A stretch of 42,843 bases of DNA, taken from positions 1-42,843 of IMG/VR virus record IMGVR_UViG_3300048597_000073; one strand, given 5' to 3'. The number at the start of each line of letters is the position of its first letter. Positions within the stretch are counted from its first letter, which is position 1. Source of the DNA: a virus. Shown here piece by piece: positions 5,809 to 13,601 of the stretch. The position numbers and the translations under genes were made by a program. Below the pieces are notes generated by a model. That model was not told the origin of the DNA, made no database searches, and saw only the letters and a program-made list of their open reading frames with translations.

Positions 5809-6259
5809 GCTCTGGCAGCACGCGCTCGCCGCGGCCACCGAAGCCGAGCTGAAGCGCGCGATCAAGGCGCTGATGACGCGAGGCGGGGCGCATCCGCCGG
5901 CGCTGCCGGAGTTCCTCGAGCTCGCGAAGCCCGGGACGGCCGCGAAGTCGCGCGACCGGCACCCGGAGCCGTACTCCCCCGAGTGGAACGACGCGCGGAA
6001 GGGCGTGTTCGCGAAGATCGCGGCGCAGTCGGTCTCGCGAGGCGTGCAGTTCCCGGAGCACGTGCGGGAGGCCTCGGCCGCGGCGATGTCGCTGATCGAC
6101 AACCCGCCGGGCGCGATCGGCCACGACGACGCACGCCGCGAGAACGAACGGCTCGCCGCCCGACGCATGGCGCCGCTCGTCGGCATGACGCCCGAGCAGC
6201 TGATCGCGAAGTGGCACCGCGAAGCGGCGGCTCAGCGTACGCCGGGGCGCGCCGCATGA
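5753..6259 (+). CDS. Replication protein P-like
   Basis: 168 residues from ATG 5753, starting MTSLYGQRWVDSYG. The pattern LYGxxWxxSYG, followed by EAELKRAIKALMTRGGAHPPALPEFLEL written in two blocks (helix, then PPALPEF), is that seen in phage P-type replication proteins. These load or recruit host DnaB helicase. The C-terminal part (HDDARRENERLAARRMAPLV) is helical. An earlier in-frame ATG at 5657 has a strong ribosome site (AAGGGAG) and would add 32 Ser/Pro/Arg-rich residues encoded within the DUF1376 gene; the conserved domain begins only at 5753. Either way the gene overlaps its neighbour, by 56 or 152 bases. Confidence 0.7.
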   Translation: MTSLYGQRWVDSYGSEPDELWQHALAAATEAELKRAIKALMTRGGAHPPALPEFLELAKPGTAAKSRDRHPEPYSPEWNDARKGVFAKIAAQSVSRGVQFPEHVREASAAAMSLIDNPPGAIGHDDARRENERLAARRMAPLVGMTPEQLIAKWHREAAAQRTPGRAA

Positions 6260-6603
6260 GCGCGCTCGACGAGATCAGCACGTTCGACGTGATCACCGAC
6301 ACGCACGCGATCGAGACGAAGTGCCGGGGCGAGGGGCCGCTGCAGTTCGCGGCCTGGCGCCGCGGCGACCTCGAGCGCCAGGTGCGCGCGGTGCACCTCG
6401 GCAACTTCGACACGCGCGAGGCGGCCGAGGCCGCGTGCCGCGCCGACCTGAACCGGTCCTGCCTCCAGGCCACCGTGAGCAACGGAGCCAGCGCCCCCGA
6501 CGCCGGGTGTGCCCCCCGCACGACGGACGTCGACGCACGCGCCGAGAGCACCGCGCGAGACAGGTGCACCCCATCCCCCCACGAGGAGCCCGCCACATGC
6601 TGA
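6256..6603 (+). CDS. Early phage protein, unknown
   Basis: 115 residues, ATG overlapping the previous TGA (ATGA). The N-terminal 75 residues are a mixed alpha/beta segment (DVITDTHAIETKCRG, FAAWRRGDLERQVRAVHLG). The C-terminal 40 are disordered and cysteine-containing, and the frame ends inside the start of the next gene. No family is recognised. Its place between replication and recombination genes suggests an early function. Confidence 0.55.
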   Translation: MSALDEISTFDVITDTHAIETKCRGEGPLQFAAWRRGDLERQVRAVHLGNFDTREAAEAACRADLNRSCLQATVSNGASAPDAGCAPRTTDVDARAESTARDRCTPSPHEEPATC

Positions 6604-7085
6604 AGATCGGCCGCCGCACTGCCATGGTCGGCACTGGAATCCCGAGCCGGACCGAAAAGCACGGGGACGAAAACGTCACCGCGCTCGACATCCCGCTGCA
6701 CGGGATCACGCTCGCCCCGCCGACGCTCGAGGAGCTGCTGCCAGGCGCGTCCGAGCGGCTGTTCGACGCGCAGAAGACCCCGGTCTTCACCCGCCTAAAG
6801 GCGTTCCGACTGCGCGACAAGATCGAATCCGCCCGCGTCACGCTGTGGCTCGGGCTGGACCCGACCGAAGTGCTCTTCGCCGACGTGAAGCTCGCGAAGG
6901 TCGACATCACGCCGACGATCGGCGGCGGCGCGGAGCTGTCGCTCACCGTGCAGGTGACGCCGGACCTCGACAAGTCGATCGCGATGCTGCTCGGGCACCT
7001 GAACCAGCAGGTCGAAGTCGAGATCGAGGCGAAGCACTACGGCTCGCAGGGCGAGCTCGAACTGCCGCAGCGGGAAGCGGCGTAG
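6597..7085 (+). CDS. Conserved-looking phage protein of the replication region
   Basis: 162 residues; the ATG at 6597 lies inside the last codons of the preceding gene, with a GAGGAG ribosome site about 8 bases upstream. The protein begins MLKIGRRTAMVGTGIPSRTE and contains alternating strands (ARVTLWLGLDPTEVLFADV, then KVDITPTIGGGAELSLTVQV) followed by a helix and another strand. Such beta-rich proteins are common beside phage replication genes, but no name can be given from sequence alone. An OB-like nucleic-acid-binding fold is conceivable. Confidence is high that it is coding and low for function. Confidence 0.7.
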   Translation: MLKIGRRTAMVGTGIPSRTEKHGDENVTALDIPLHGITLAPPTLEELLPGASERLFDAQKTPVFTRLKAFRLRDKIESARVTLWLGLDPTEVLFADVKLAKVDITPTIGGGAELSLTVQVTPDLDKSIAMLLGHLNQQVEVEIEAKHYGSQGELELPQREAA

Positions 7086-7087
7086 CC

Positions 7088-7225
7088 GTGCCGCAGCACC
7101 GCAGCAACAAGGGACCACGGACCGTCGCGGCTCACCGTTCCGAGGCGTGGTTCTGGCCGCACGTGAAGCGGCAGCGCCGGCGCGACGAGATTGCGAAGGC
7201 CAGCCGCCGGAGGAACCGCAAGTGA
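7088..7225 (+). CDS. 45-residue very basic protein
   Basis: GTG start at 7088, 2 bases after the previous stop; the stop overlaps the resolvase start (GTGA). The product (MPQHRSNKGPRTVAAHRSEA, then WFWPHVKRQRRRDE and a basic end) is rich in Arg and Lys and probably binds nucleic acid nonspecifically or by a short motif. No family is recognised. Coupling to both neighbours supports expression. Confidence 0.5.
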   Translation: MPQHRSNKGPRTVAAHRSEAWFWPHVKRQRRRDEIAKASRRRNRK

Positions 7226-7746
7226 ACCGTATCCTCGGAGTCGACCCGGGCCTGACCGGCGCGTTCGCGCTGATCGGCCCCGACGGGACGCTCGTCGAAG
7301 ACCTGCCCGTGATCCGCGACGGGAAGCTCGCGTGGATCGACGCGCCCGTGCTCGAGCATCAGCTGCGACTGATCGGCTGCGGGGAGGGGACGACCGCCTA
7401 CGTCGAGCGCGTGCACGCGATGCCGAAGAACGGCTGCGTCGGCGCGTTCTCGCAGGGGCTCACCCTCGGCAGCATCCTCGCGGCGCTGCAGGTCGTCGGC
7501 GTGGCGATCCGGCTGATCCCCCCGCAGACGTGGAAGCGGCATCACGGGCTGCTCGGCACGGCCGGCGACAAGCTGACCGACCGGGAGCGGAAGCAGCGAT
7601 CGCTCGACCGCGCGCGGCTGCTGTTCCCGAATCTCCGGCTCGACCGCGTCAAAGATCACGGGCGCGGCGAGGCGCTGCTGATCGCCGCCTACGGCCAGGC
7701 GCAGCACGCGATCCCGGCACGCACGATCAGCGCGGAGGCCGCATGA
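7222..7746 (+). CDS. RuvC-like Holliday junction resolvase
   Basis: 174 residues, GTG start at 7222. The RNase H-fold motifs are clear: first strand ILGVDPGLTGAFALI with D8; second acidic residue in TTAYVERVHAMP (E62); the helix region LGSILAALQVVG; IPPQTWKRHHGL; and the C-terminal acidic cluster RVKDHGRGEALLIAAYG (D145, E150). Length fits phage RuvC-like nucleases. It would cleave four-way junctions and branches in replicating or recombining phage DNA before packaging, complementing the ERF/exonuclease and NinB genes of the leftward arm. Confidence 0.88.
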   Translation: MNRILGVDPGLTGAFALIGPDGTLVEDLPVIRDGKLAWIDAPVLEHQLRLIGCGEGTTAYVERVHAMPKNGCVGAFSQGLTLGSILAALQVVGVAIRLIPPQTWKRHHGLLGTAGDKLTDRERKQRSLDRARLLFPNLRLDRVKDHGRGEALLIAAYGQAQHAIPARTISAEAA

Positions 7747-7931
7747 CCCGCGCCCGCAAGCTCGACGACGCCAAGCGCGCGGAGGCCCTCGAGCGGATCC
7801 GCCGCGGCGAGAAGTTCCGCACGATCGGCTGGGAGCTCGGCGTCAGCGAGTCGCTCCTCTGCCGGATGGCGCGCGCGAACGGCATCGCCCGCCGGCCGCT
7901 GTACAGCCGTCGGCCGAAGGCGCCCGCATGA
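7743..7931 (+). CDS. Small helix-turn-helix protein
   Basis: 62 residues, ATGA overlap with the resolvase stop. Residues 8-45 (DAKRAEALERIRRGEKFRTI followed by GWELGVSESLLCRM) are a helix-turn-helix of the kind found in small phage regulators and transposase N-termini. The C-terminus is basic. It lies at the end of the early region, where lambda carries its late regulators. A role in switching on late genes is a guess from position; the sequence shows only likely DNA binding. Confidence 0.6.
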   Translation: MTRARKLDDAKRAEALERIRRGEKFRTIGWELGVSESLLCRMARANGIARRPLYSRRPKAPA

Positions 7932-8044
7932 GCCGCAAGCCGCTCCGGTTCCAGACCCCCGACGACTGGCTCGCCTACATCGTCCACCTGCGCCGGGTGC
8001 GGCTCCGTGCCTGCCTGCGCGCTCTCGGAGTACGCACACCATGA
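7928..8044 (+). CDS. 38-residue protein
   Basis: ATG at 7928 overlaps the previous stop and its TGA overlaps the next ATG, so it is held in a chain of coupled genes. The product is MSRKPLRFQTPDDWLAYIVH followed by an Arg-rich helix. It is too short to classify. The coupling at both ends is the main reason to accept it. Confidence 0.45.
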   Translation: MSRKPLRFQTPDDWLAYIVHLRRVRLRACLRALGVRTP

Positions 8045-8169
8045 ACGACGACCTCTACGGATCCCCGTACGACGACGGCTACGAGAACCCGAACCCGCCT
8101 TGGTGGCTCGGCGCCGGCCTGCTGGCCGCGGCGTTCGCCTGGGGTGTCCTGCTCGGGAGCGTGCTGTGA
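8041..8169 (+). CDS. 42-residue single-span membrane protein
   Basis: ATG at 8041 (ATGA overlap). The N-terminal 20 residues are acidic and Tyr/Asn-rich, followed by PPWWLGAGLLAAAFAWGVLL, one transmembrane helix running almost to the C-terminus. No family is recognised. The gene is coupled on both sides, and the membrane segment is convincing. Confidence 0.5.
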   Translation: MNDDLYGSPYDDGYENPNPPWWLGAGLLAAAFAWGVLLGSVL

Positions 8170-8492
8170 GCATGGCGAAGTCGAAGGCGCTAGCCGACGC
8201 CGAAATCGCGCTGCAGGCCGCGGCAGAGGCCGCCTGCAGCGAGCTTGGGCTGGATCACGGCGCCAGCGTCACGCTGTTCGGGACCGGGCTGATGGCGACC
8301 CGGCAGACGTTTCAGGCGAAGGTGCTGCTGCTAGCCGCACTGCCGGCCGACAGCCCGATCAGCACGATGCTACGACGGCACCTGATCGAGTTCATGCCCA
8401 ACCTGCCAGACGCGCCGGACCGTCGAGAGGCGCGGCACGAGGGTCGGAACCCGGCAAAGGCGTCGAGGCGCAAGGTCGCGCCCGACGTCTAA
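8166..8492 (+). CDS. Phage protein upstream of terminase, unknown
   Basis: 108 residues from GTG 8166 (overlapping the previous stop), or 106 from ATG 8172. Residues 5-80 are helical with a short strand turn (GASVTLFGTGLMATRQTFQA); the last 25 residues are basic and disordered. No domain is recognised. It is the last gene before the terminase pair and ends 13 bp before it. Confidence 0.6.
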   Translation: MSMAKSKALADAEIALQAAAEAACSELGLDHGASVTLFGTGLMATRQTFQAKVLLLAALPADSPISTMLRRHLIEFMPNLPDAPDRREARHEGRNPAKASRRKVAPDV

Positions 8493-8495
8493 AAT
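8490..8495 (+). promoter_or_regulatory. Possible -10 element before the terminase genes
   Basis: TAAAAT lies in a small AT-rich island at the stop of the preceding gene, 11 bases before the ATG at 8506. There is no convincing -35 and no Shine-Dalgarno before that ATG. Confidence 0.3.
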
Positions 8496-8505
8496 AGGCA
8501 CGAAA

Positions 8506-8781
8506 ATGGCGAAGGGTCAGAAGACCGGCGGCCGCCGAAAGGGCGTGCCGAACCGCGTGACAGCCGACGTCCGGCAGGCGTTCGCGTTGCTGCTGCAGGC
8601 GAAGACGCACGAGCTCGATGGCTGGCTGTCACGCGTCGGCAAAAGCGATCCCGCGCGCGCGCTCGATCTCGTGATCAAGCTCGCGGAGTACCACATCCCG
8701 AAACTGTCGCGGACCGAGATCGCGAACGCGGGGAACCAGGCGTTCGTCGTGCAGATGATTGAGGGCGATGATCGGGTTTGA
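8506..8781 (+). CDS. Small terminase-like DNA-binding protein
   Basis: 91 residues, ATG 8506. The N-terminus KTGGRRKGVPNRVTADVRQA is the GRPKGxPNKxT-type basic motif often found at the start of phage packaging-associated proteins, followed by two helices (about 22-75) and a short tail. Position directly before the large terminase, with a 14-base overlap, suggests the DNA-recognition subunit of the packaging motor. It is shorter than many TerS proteins, so the assignment rests mainly on motif and position. Confidence 0.6.
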   Translation: MAKGQKTGGRRKGVPNRVTADVRQAFALLLQAKTHELDGWLSRVGKSDPARALDLVIKLAEYHIPKLSRTEIANAGNQAFVVQMIEGDDRV

Positions 8782-10099
8782 GCCCACGGCGAAGCAGCGT
8801 GAGGCGCAGCGGCTCATCGGCGGCGGGGCGCCCCACGTCATGCTTTTCGGCGGCAGCCGAAGTGGAAAAACGTTCTGGCTCACGCGCACAATCGCAGGGC
8901 GGGCGATTAAGGCGCCGGGGTCGAGCCACGCGGTCCTGCGGTTCCGGTTCAACCACTGCCGTCAGTCGGTGCTCGAGCAGACCTGGCCGGCGGTCATGTC
9001 GCTGTGCTTCCCGGGCGTCGAGTACGCGCTCGATCGCGAGCTCTGGCGCGCGCGGTTCGCGAACGGTTCTTGCGTCTGGTTCGGCGGGCTCGACGACAAG
9101 GACCGTGTCGAGAAGGTGCTCGGCCAGGAACACGCGACGATCTATCTGAACGAGTGCTCCCAGATCACCTTCGACGCGCGGAACATGGCGATCACCCGTT
9201 TGGCGCAGCGGGTCGACCAGGAAGTGAACGGCCGTCGCTCGCCGCTGCGTACGCGGGTGTTTTACGACTGCAATCCGCCGAACAAGGGCCACTGGACCTA
9301 CAAGCTGTTCGTTGCGAAGCAGGATCCGTTCTCCGGGCGACCGTTGGCGAACCCGGACGACTATGCCGCGATGCGCATGAACCCCGAGGACAACGCTGCG
9401 AACCTGTCGGCCGAGTACCTGGCGACGCTGCGCTCCCTGCCGATGCGGGAGCAGCGCCGCTTCTTGTTCGGCGACTGGGCGGAGGCGAACCCGTCGGCGC
9501 TGTTCTCGGAGTCGGTGCTCGACCGCTGGCGCGTGGTCGCCGAGCCGCTGCCGCAAATGGTTCGCGTGGTCGTCGGCGTGGACCCGTCCGGGTCGGGCGA
9601 CGTCGACAACGCCGACAACGACGAGATCGGGATCGTCGTCTGCGGGCTCGGCACCGACGGTGTCGGGTACGTGCTCGAAGACTGCTCGCTGAAGGCGGGC
9701 CCGCGCACGTGGGGCGGCGTGGCGACGTCGGCCTACGACCGCCACCAGGCGAACTGCATCGTCGGCGAAGCGAACTTCGGCGGGGCGATGGTCGAGCACG
9801 TGATCCAGACCGCGCGGCCGCGCACCCCGTACCGCAAGGTCACTGCCTCACGCGGGAAGGCCGTGCGCGCGGAGCCTATCGCGTCGCTGTGCGAGACCGG
9901 CAAGGTGCGGCTCGCCGGCGAGTTCCGCCAGCTTGAAAGCGAACTGCTCGGGTTCTCGTCCGCCGGCTACATCGGCGAGCGCAGTCCGAACCGGGCTGAC
10001 GCGATGGTCTGGGCGCTGCACGAGCTCTTCCCGTCGCTGGTGAGGCCCGAGCGCACGCGGCCGATCCGCGTCGTCGACGACTGGAAGCCGTTCGGCTAG
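8768..10099 (+). CDS. terL: Terminase large subunit
   Basis: 443 residues from ATG 8768. The ATPase half shows Walker A GGSRSGKT (28-35) and Walker B TIYLNE (124-129, catalytic E129), then the coupling region FYDCNPP. The nuclease half shows the RNase H-like acidic triad: VVVGVDPSG (D272), VGEANFGG (E334) and NRADAMVWAL (D411). Length and motif order are those of the Terminase_6 type. The enzyme translocates DNA into the prohead through the portal and cuts the concatemer. Packaging by cos or pac cannot be decided here. Confidence 0.95.
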   Translation: MIGFEPTAKQREAQRLIGGGAPHVMLFGGSRSGKTFWLTRTIAGRAIKAPGSSHAVLRFRFNHCRQSVLEQTWPAVMSLCFPGVEYALDRELWRARFANGSCVWFGGLDDKDRVEKVLGQEHATIYLNECSQITFDARNMAITRLAQRVDQEVNGRRSPLRTRVFYDCNPPNKGHWTYKLFVAKQDPFSGRPLANPDDYAAMRMNPEDNAANLSAEYLATLRSLPMREQRRFLFGDWAEANPSALFSESVLDRWRVVAEPLPQMVRVVVGVDPSGSGDVDNADNDEIGIVVCGLGTDGVGYVLEDCSLKAGPRTWGGVATSAYDRHQANCIVGEANFGGAMVEHVIQTARPRTPYRKVTASRGKAVRAEPIASLCETGKVRLAGEFRQLESELLGFSSAGYIGERSPNRADAMVWALHELFPSLVRPERTRPIRVVDDWKPFG

Positions 10100-10102
10100 G
10101 GC

Positions 10103-10130
10103 TTGCAGTAGTGGCGTGCGCGTCTACCGT
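10103..10130 (+). promoter_or_regulatory. Late promoter-like element A
   Basis: TTGCAG (10103-10108), 16-bp spacer beginning TAGTGGC, then TACCGT (10125-10130). The ATG of the first adhesin-cassette gene lies 7 bases on (10138). Similar elements occur at 16730, 19602 and 34962. In this copy the terminase stop codon TAG is four bases upstream. Confidence 0.6.
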
Positions 10131-10137
10131 CGCGCGC

Positions 10138-10347
10138 ATGTCTGCACTGTTCAGCCGACCGAAGGTCACCGTCCCGAAGGCGCCCGAACCGGCGCCGGTG
10201 CCGACGATCGACGACGCGGCGAAGCAGCGCACGGAGGGCGACCGCCTGCGCCGTCGCCGCGGGTCGCTCGGCAACCTGATGTCCGGCCCGCTCGGCGTCG
10301 CCGTGCCGGCGCAGAACCTCGCGCAGAAGCAACTCACAGGGTCGTAA
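10138..10347 (+). CDS. Small protein opening the adhesin cassette
   Basis: 69 residues, ATG 10138, right after late element A and without a ribosome-binding sequence. The product is proline-rich at the N-terminus, with a basic helix (AAKQRTEGDRLRRRRGSLGN) in the middle. Small proteins of this type (basic RRGS patches after terminase) occur in several podoviruses, but no function is known to me. It is probably a minor virion or assembly protein. Confidence 0.6.
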   Translation: MSALFSRPKVTVPKAPEPAPVPTIDDAAKQRTEGDRLRRRRGSLGNLMSGPLGVAVPAQNLAQKQLTGS

Positions 10348-10350
10348 CGC

Positions 10351-10665
10351 ATGGCGCTGTTCGTCACCCAGTTCCGGTCGCTGTCGCGGCTCCCCACGTT
10401 CCAGGGCGGCCCGCCGGCCCCGACGCTGCAGGCGCCCGCGATCCGCACCGACGTGTACACGCCGGGGGCCGGCAACGCGCAGTCGCCGGCGTTCGACCCG
10501 GCCTGCGCCTTCGTCCGCGTGCACACCGACGCGGCCGTCAAGATCGCGATCGACGCGAACCCGGACGCCACCGCAGCCACGCAGGGCTTCCGACTGGCGG
10601 CCGGGCAGACCGAGACGTTCGGCGTCAATCCCGCTCACCTGATCGCCTACGCGACGACGGCATGA
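10351..10665 (+). CDS. Predicted beta-rich structural protein
   Basis: 104 residues, ATG 10351, three bases after the previous stop. After a short N-terminal segment the sequence alternates short strands (ACAFVRVHTDAAVKIAIDAN, then GFRLAAGQTETFGV) typical of small beta-sandwich virion components. The spacing and direction put it in the virion operon. No family is recognised. Confidence 0.6.
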   Translation: MALFVTQFRSLSRLPTFQGGPPAPTLQAPAIRTDVYTPGAGNAQSPAFDPACAFVRVHTDAAVKIAIDANPDATAATQGFRLAAGQTETFGVNPAHLIAYATTA

Positions 10666-10675
10666 GGCAGCGCGC

Positions 10676-11176
10676 ATGAACGTCTCGATGGTCACCCCCG
10701 ACGTGCTCTCCGTGGCGGTCACGCTGCTGAAGATCGCGACCGATCCGGACGCGGCGAAGCAGCTGCTCGAGGAAATCCAGACGGCGGCCAGCGACGTGCA
10801 CGCCACGCTCGCCAAGGTTCAGCTCGAGCAGCGCAACGCCGCGTCGACGTTGGCGACGGTGGTCGACCGTACGGCGGCGCTGGACGCGCGCGAGGCGGCC
10901 CTGGCGGCGGCCGAGGCCGAGTACGAGAAGCGCCACGCGGAGCTCGTGCGTGGACGCAACGAGCACGGCGACGCGCAGGCGACGTTCGACCGCGAGAAGC
11001 GCAAGTTCGTGGACGCGCAGGCGGAGCGGGCGAGGGAACTCGACGCCCGCGAGCAGGCGCTGGCCGCGGTGCAGGCGTCGGTGGACGAGCGCGAAGCGGC
11101 AGTGACGGTGCAGGAGTCGCGACTGGCGGCGGTCTCGGCGAAGGCCGCGGAACTCGCGGCCGTGGCGGGAGCGTAG
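10676..11176 (+). CDS. Long coiled-coil protein
   Basis: 166 residues, ATG 10676. Residues 25-160 are a nearly unbroken Ala/Glu/Arg/Gln-rich helix (for example AALDAREAALAAAEAEYEKR) that should form a coiled coil; it has no membrane segment or known domain. A fibre shaft, chaperone or scaffold-like role for the neighbouring adhesin genes is possible. The start is preceded by GAGGCAGCGC, a weak ribosome site. Confidence 0.6.
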   Translation: MNVSMVTPDVLSVAVTLLKIATDPDAAKQLLEEIQTAASDVHATLAKVQLEQRNAASTLATVVDRTAALDAREAALAAAEAEYEKRHAELVRGRNEHGDAQATFDREKRKFVDAQAERARELDAREQALAAVQASVDEREAAVTVQESRLAAVSAKAAELAAVAGA

Positions 11177-11179
11177 TCC

Positions 11180-11617
11180 GTGTCCGCCTCCAATAGCTTC
11201 GAGAGCGCGGTCCTCGCGCTGATCTTCCAGAACGCGAACATCGCGAACCTCGGCGACGCGACCGGCGTGCGCGGTTCGACGACGCCCGGCACCGTCGACG
11301 TGGCGCTGCATTCGTCCGATCCGGGCGAGGCTGGTACGCAGTCGACGAACGAGATCGCCTACACGGGCTATGCCCGCGCAACCGTTGCTCGATCGAGCGG
11401 CGCCTGGTCGCTGACCGGCACCGCACCGACGCAGGTGTCGAACATCTCGGCGGTCGCGTTCCCGGCTTGCACGGGCGGCAGCGCCACGGCGACGCACTTC
11501 TCGATCGGCTACAACGGCACGATCATCGTGTCGGGTGCGCTGGGCGCGTCGCTGGCCATCTCCAACGGCATCACGCCCAGTTACGCTGCCGGCCAGCTCG
11601 TCGCGAACTGCGACTAA
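11180..11617 (+). CDS. Phage structural protein, tail-associated beta protein
   Basis: 145 residues, GTG at 11180. The layout ALIFQNANIANLGDATGVRG, then VDVALHSSDPGEAGTQSTNE, YTGYARATVARS and a C-terminal strand pair ending in SYAAGQLV is shared by a widespread group of phage structural proteins found near tail fibres. No Cys network or enzyme motif is seen. It probably forms a beta-sandwich attached to the tail or fibre. Family recognition comes from general pattern, not from a search. Confidence 0.7.
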   Translation: MSASNSFESAVLALIFQNANIANLGDATGVRGSTTPGTVDVALHSSDPGEAGTQSTNEIAYTGYARATVARSSGAWSLTGTAPTQVSNISAVAFPACTGGSATATHFSIGYNGTIIVSGALGASLAISNGITPSYAAGQLVANCD

Positions 11618-11626
11618 GGTCGCACC

Positions 11627-12988
11627 GTGATCATCCTTCGCGCTACTGCCGACGTCATCCGCGTCGTCACGCTGCAGGCCGTGTCCGCGATCCGCGCGCA
11701 CGTGGCGGCGATGGAAGCCGACAACGCGACGCCGCCGGTCGTGCAGGACATCGTCCGCGCGTCCACGGCCGACATCTCGACCGCGACCACGACCACGATC
11801 CTCGACTGCACGACTGCCGGCCGCCGGCGGAACGTGAAGCACATCGTGATCGAGAACTCGGACGCGACGAACCTCTGCGGGATCCGGGTCGAGCACTTCG
11901 ACGGAACGACCGCGCGTCAGTTGTACGAGACGACGCTGCTCGCGGGCGAGTTCGTGATCTGCGACGAGGCGGGCAACTGGACGCCGTACACCTCGGGCGG
12001 CATCCCGAAGTGCGCGAACAACGTCGGGCCGGTCGATATTCAGACGTTCACGGCGTCGGGCACCTGGACGAAGCCGACGAGCTTCACCCCGCGCGCGGTG
12101 TTCGTGAAGCTGTGGGGCGCAGGCGGCGGCGGCGGTGCCGGTGCATCGCTGGCGACGGCCACGGTCGCGAAGGGCGGCGGTGGTGGTGGCGGCGGTGCGC
12201 TCGCGCGCGAGACGCTGGTCGCGGCTGACCTGCCGGCCACCGTCTCGGTCACCATCGGTGCCGCCGGCACGGGCGGCACGCCCGGTGCTGCCGGCGCGGC
12301 GGGCGGTAACGGCGGTATCGGCGGAACGTCGTCGTTCGGCTCGTACACCATCGCCTACGGCGGCGGTGGCGGCGCAGGCGGCGCGATCTCGGCGGCGGCC
12401 ACTGGTGGTGGCGGCGGCGGCGGGACGGGCTCGGCGGGCACGACAGGCTCCACGGCGGTCGGTCAGGGCGGTAACCCCGGTGTCTCGGGCGCGAAGGGCG
12501 TCACGGGCGTCGCGGGCGGCGTCGGCTCGGACGGTCCGGTCACGGTCGTCACGACGCATAACGCCGAGTTCGGCGGTGGCGGTGGCGGCGGCTCGACGAA
12601 CGCGCCGGCCTCGTGCGTCGGCGGCGGAAGCATCTTCGGCGGTGGCGGTGGCGGCAGCGGTGGGCATCACAACGCCACGCCTGCAGTCGTCGCGGCGACG
12701 GCGGGCGGCCTCGCTGGCGTCTACACGGCCGGCACGGGCGCGGCGGCGGGCACCAGCGGCGCGTCTCCGACGGCCGGCTCGGCGGGCGCCGACGGCAACA
12801 GCACGGTCGGTGGCGGTGGTGGTGGCGGTGGCGGCACGACCGTCGCGGCGTCCACGAACGGCGGTGCCGGTGGTGCTGGTGGCCGTGGCGGCGGTGGCGG
12901 CGGTGGCGGTGGCGTCGGCATGAACCCCGGCCTCGGTGGCGCGGGCGGTAACGGCGGCGCGGGCTATGCCGTGGTGGTGACCTGGTGA
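11627..12988 (+). CDS. Glycine-rich adhesin-like protein
   Basis: 453 residues, GTG at 11627. Residues 1-135 form a beta-rich base. Residues 138-165 (QTFTASGTWTKP..., ending VKLWGAGGGGG) are the entry strand typical of phage glycine-rich domains. From 165 to about 449 the protein is dominated by poly-Gly runs separated by Ala/Ser/Thr and short strands, ending GYAVVVTW. This resembles adhesins whose receptor-binding region is a stack of polyglycine-II helices, such as T-even gp38-type tips. Receptor binding is inferred. The Gly codons are GGC/GGT mixed, and the region reads as open frames on both strands because of its composition. Confidence 0.75.
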   Translation: MIILRATADVIRVVTLQAVSAIRAHVAAMEADNATPPVVQDIVRASTADISTATTTTILDCTTAGRRRNVKHIVIENSDATNLCGIRVEHFDGTTARQLYETTLLAGEFVICDEAGNWTPYTSGGIPKCANNVGPVDIQTFTASGTWTKPTSFTPRAVFVKLWGAGGGGGAGASLATATVAKGGGGGGGGALARETLVAADLPATVSVTIGAAGTGGTPGAAGAAGGNGGIGGTSSFGSYTIAYGGGGGAGGAISAAATGGGGGGGTGSAGTTGSTAVGQGGNPGVSGAKGVTGVAGGVGSDGPVTVVTTHNAEFGGGGGGGSTNAPASCVGGGSIFGGGGGGSGGHHNATPAVVAATAGGLAGVYTAGTGAAAGTSGASPTAGSAGADGNSTVGGGGGGGGGTTVAASTNGGAGGAGGRGGGGGGGGGVGMNPGLGGAGGNGGAGYAVVVTW

Positions 12989-13554
12989 TGACGCACAACT
13001 TCCGTGCCTTCCTCGGCGTGCTGTTCGCGCTGGTGACGCTGTTCTGCTATGCGCAGGCGTACGCGGGGACGGCCAATCTGACGTGGACCAACCCGACGAC
13101 GCGCACCGACGGCACGGCCGTCACGGTCGCGAAGAATCGCGTGTATCGCGCGCCGACCTGCACGAGCACGTTCACGCTGCTGCAGGAACTGCCGGCGGCG
13201 ACCACGTACACCGACACGACGGCCCCGGCCGGTGCGGTGTGTTACGCGGTGTCGGCGCTGGACGCGAGCGGGCTTGAGTCCGCGTTCGCGACGGTCGCAA
13301 CGACCATCCCGGCCGCGAAGCCGAATGCGCCGTCCGGCCTGACCGCGACGCCGGTCGTGGCGGATACGGGCGCGTACAAGCTGCGGCAGTCGGTCGACGG
13401 GTTCGCGTTCGTGCGGATCGGCACCGTGCCTCTCGGTACGAACTGCAACGCCGACCTCGCCATCGGCGAATACGCGGTCGTCCCGCGCGCCGCGGTCACG
13501 CTCGCCTCTCGGTTCGACACCCTCCCGCTGATCACGTTCGCACGATGCGCGTAA
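12985..13554 (+). CDS. Secreted protein with fibronectin type III-like domain
   Basis: About 189 residues; GTG 12985 overlaps the previous stop, with ATG 12988 as the alternative. The N-terminus looks like a Sec signal peptide: a basic start (NFR), a hydrophobic core (FLGVLFALVTLFC) and a likely cut after AYA. Residues 25-110 show an FnIII-like beta sandwich (ANLTWTNPTTRTDGTAV, then a VYRAP strand and VCYAVSALDASGLESAF). A second module follows residue 115. Four cysteines in the mature part could form disulfides in the periplasm. Virion proteins normally lack signal peptides, so this may be exported or membrane-bound in the infected cell or lysogen. Confidence 0.65.
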   Translation: MMTHNFRAFLGVLFALVTLFCYAQAYAGTANLTWTNPTTRTDGTAVTVAKNRVYRAPTCTSTFTLLQELPAATTYTDTTAPAGAVCYAVSALDASGLESAFATVATTIPAAKPNAPSGLTATPVVADTGAYKLRQSVDGFAFVRIGTVPLGTNCNADLAIGEYAVVPRAAVTLASRFDTLPLITFARCA

Positions 13555-13601
13555 GCGAGTCGGTGCGGCTCTTCGCCTATCTCTGGAAAAGGATACAGAC
13601 C

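Noticed and set aside
7743-7931. Lambda Q-type antiterminator
   Set aside because: The position is suggestive, but the protein has only a short HTH and none of the zinc finger or length expected of Q proteins.
10625-12670. Long minus-strand open frame opposite the adhesin genes
   Set aside because: It is Arg/Ala-rich, lacks domains, and lies opposite well-supported plus-strand genes. GC-rich codon-position bias gives such frames throughout this sequence; similar long frames at 34948-36999 and 31896-35012 are rejected for the same reason.
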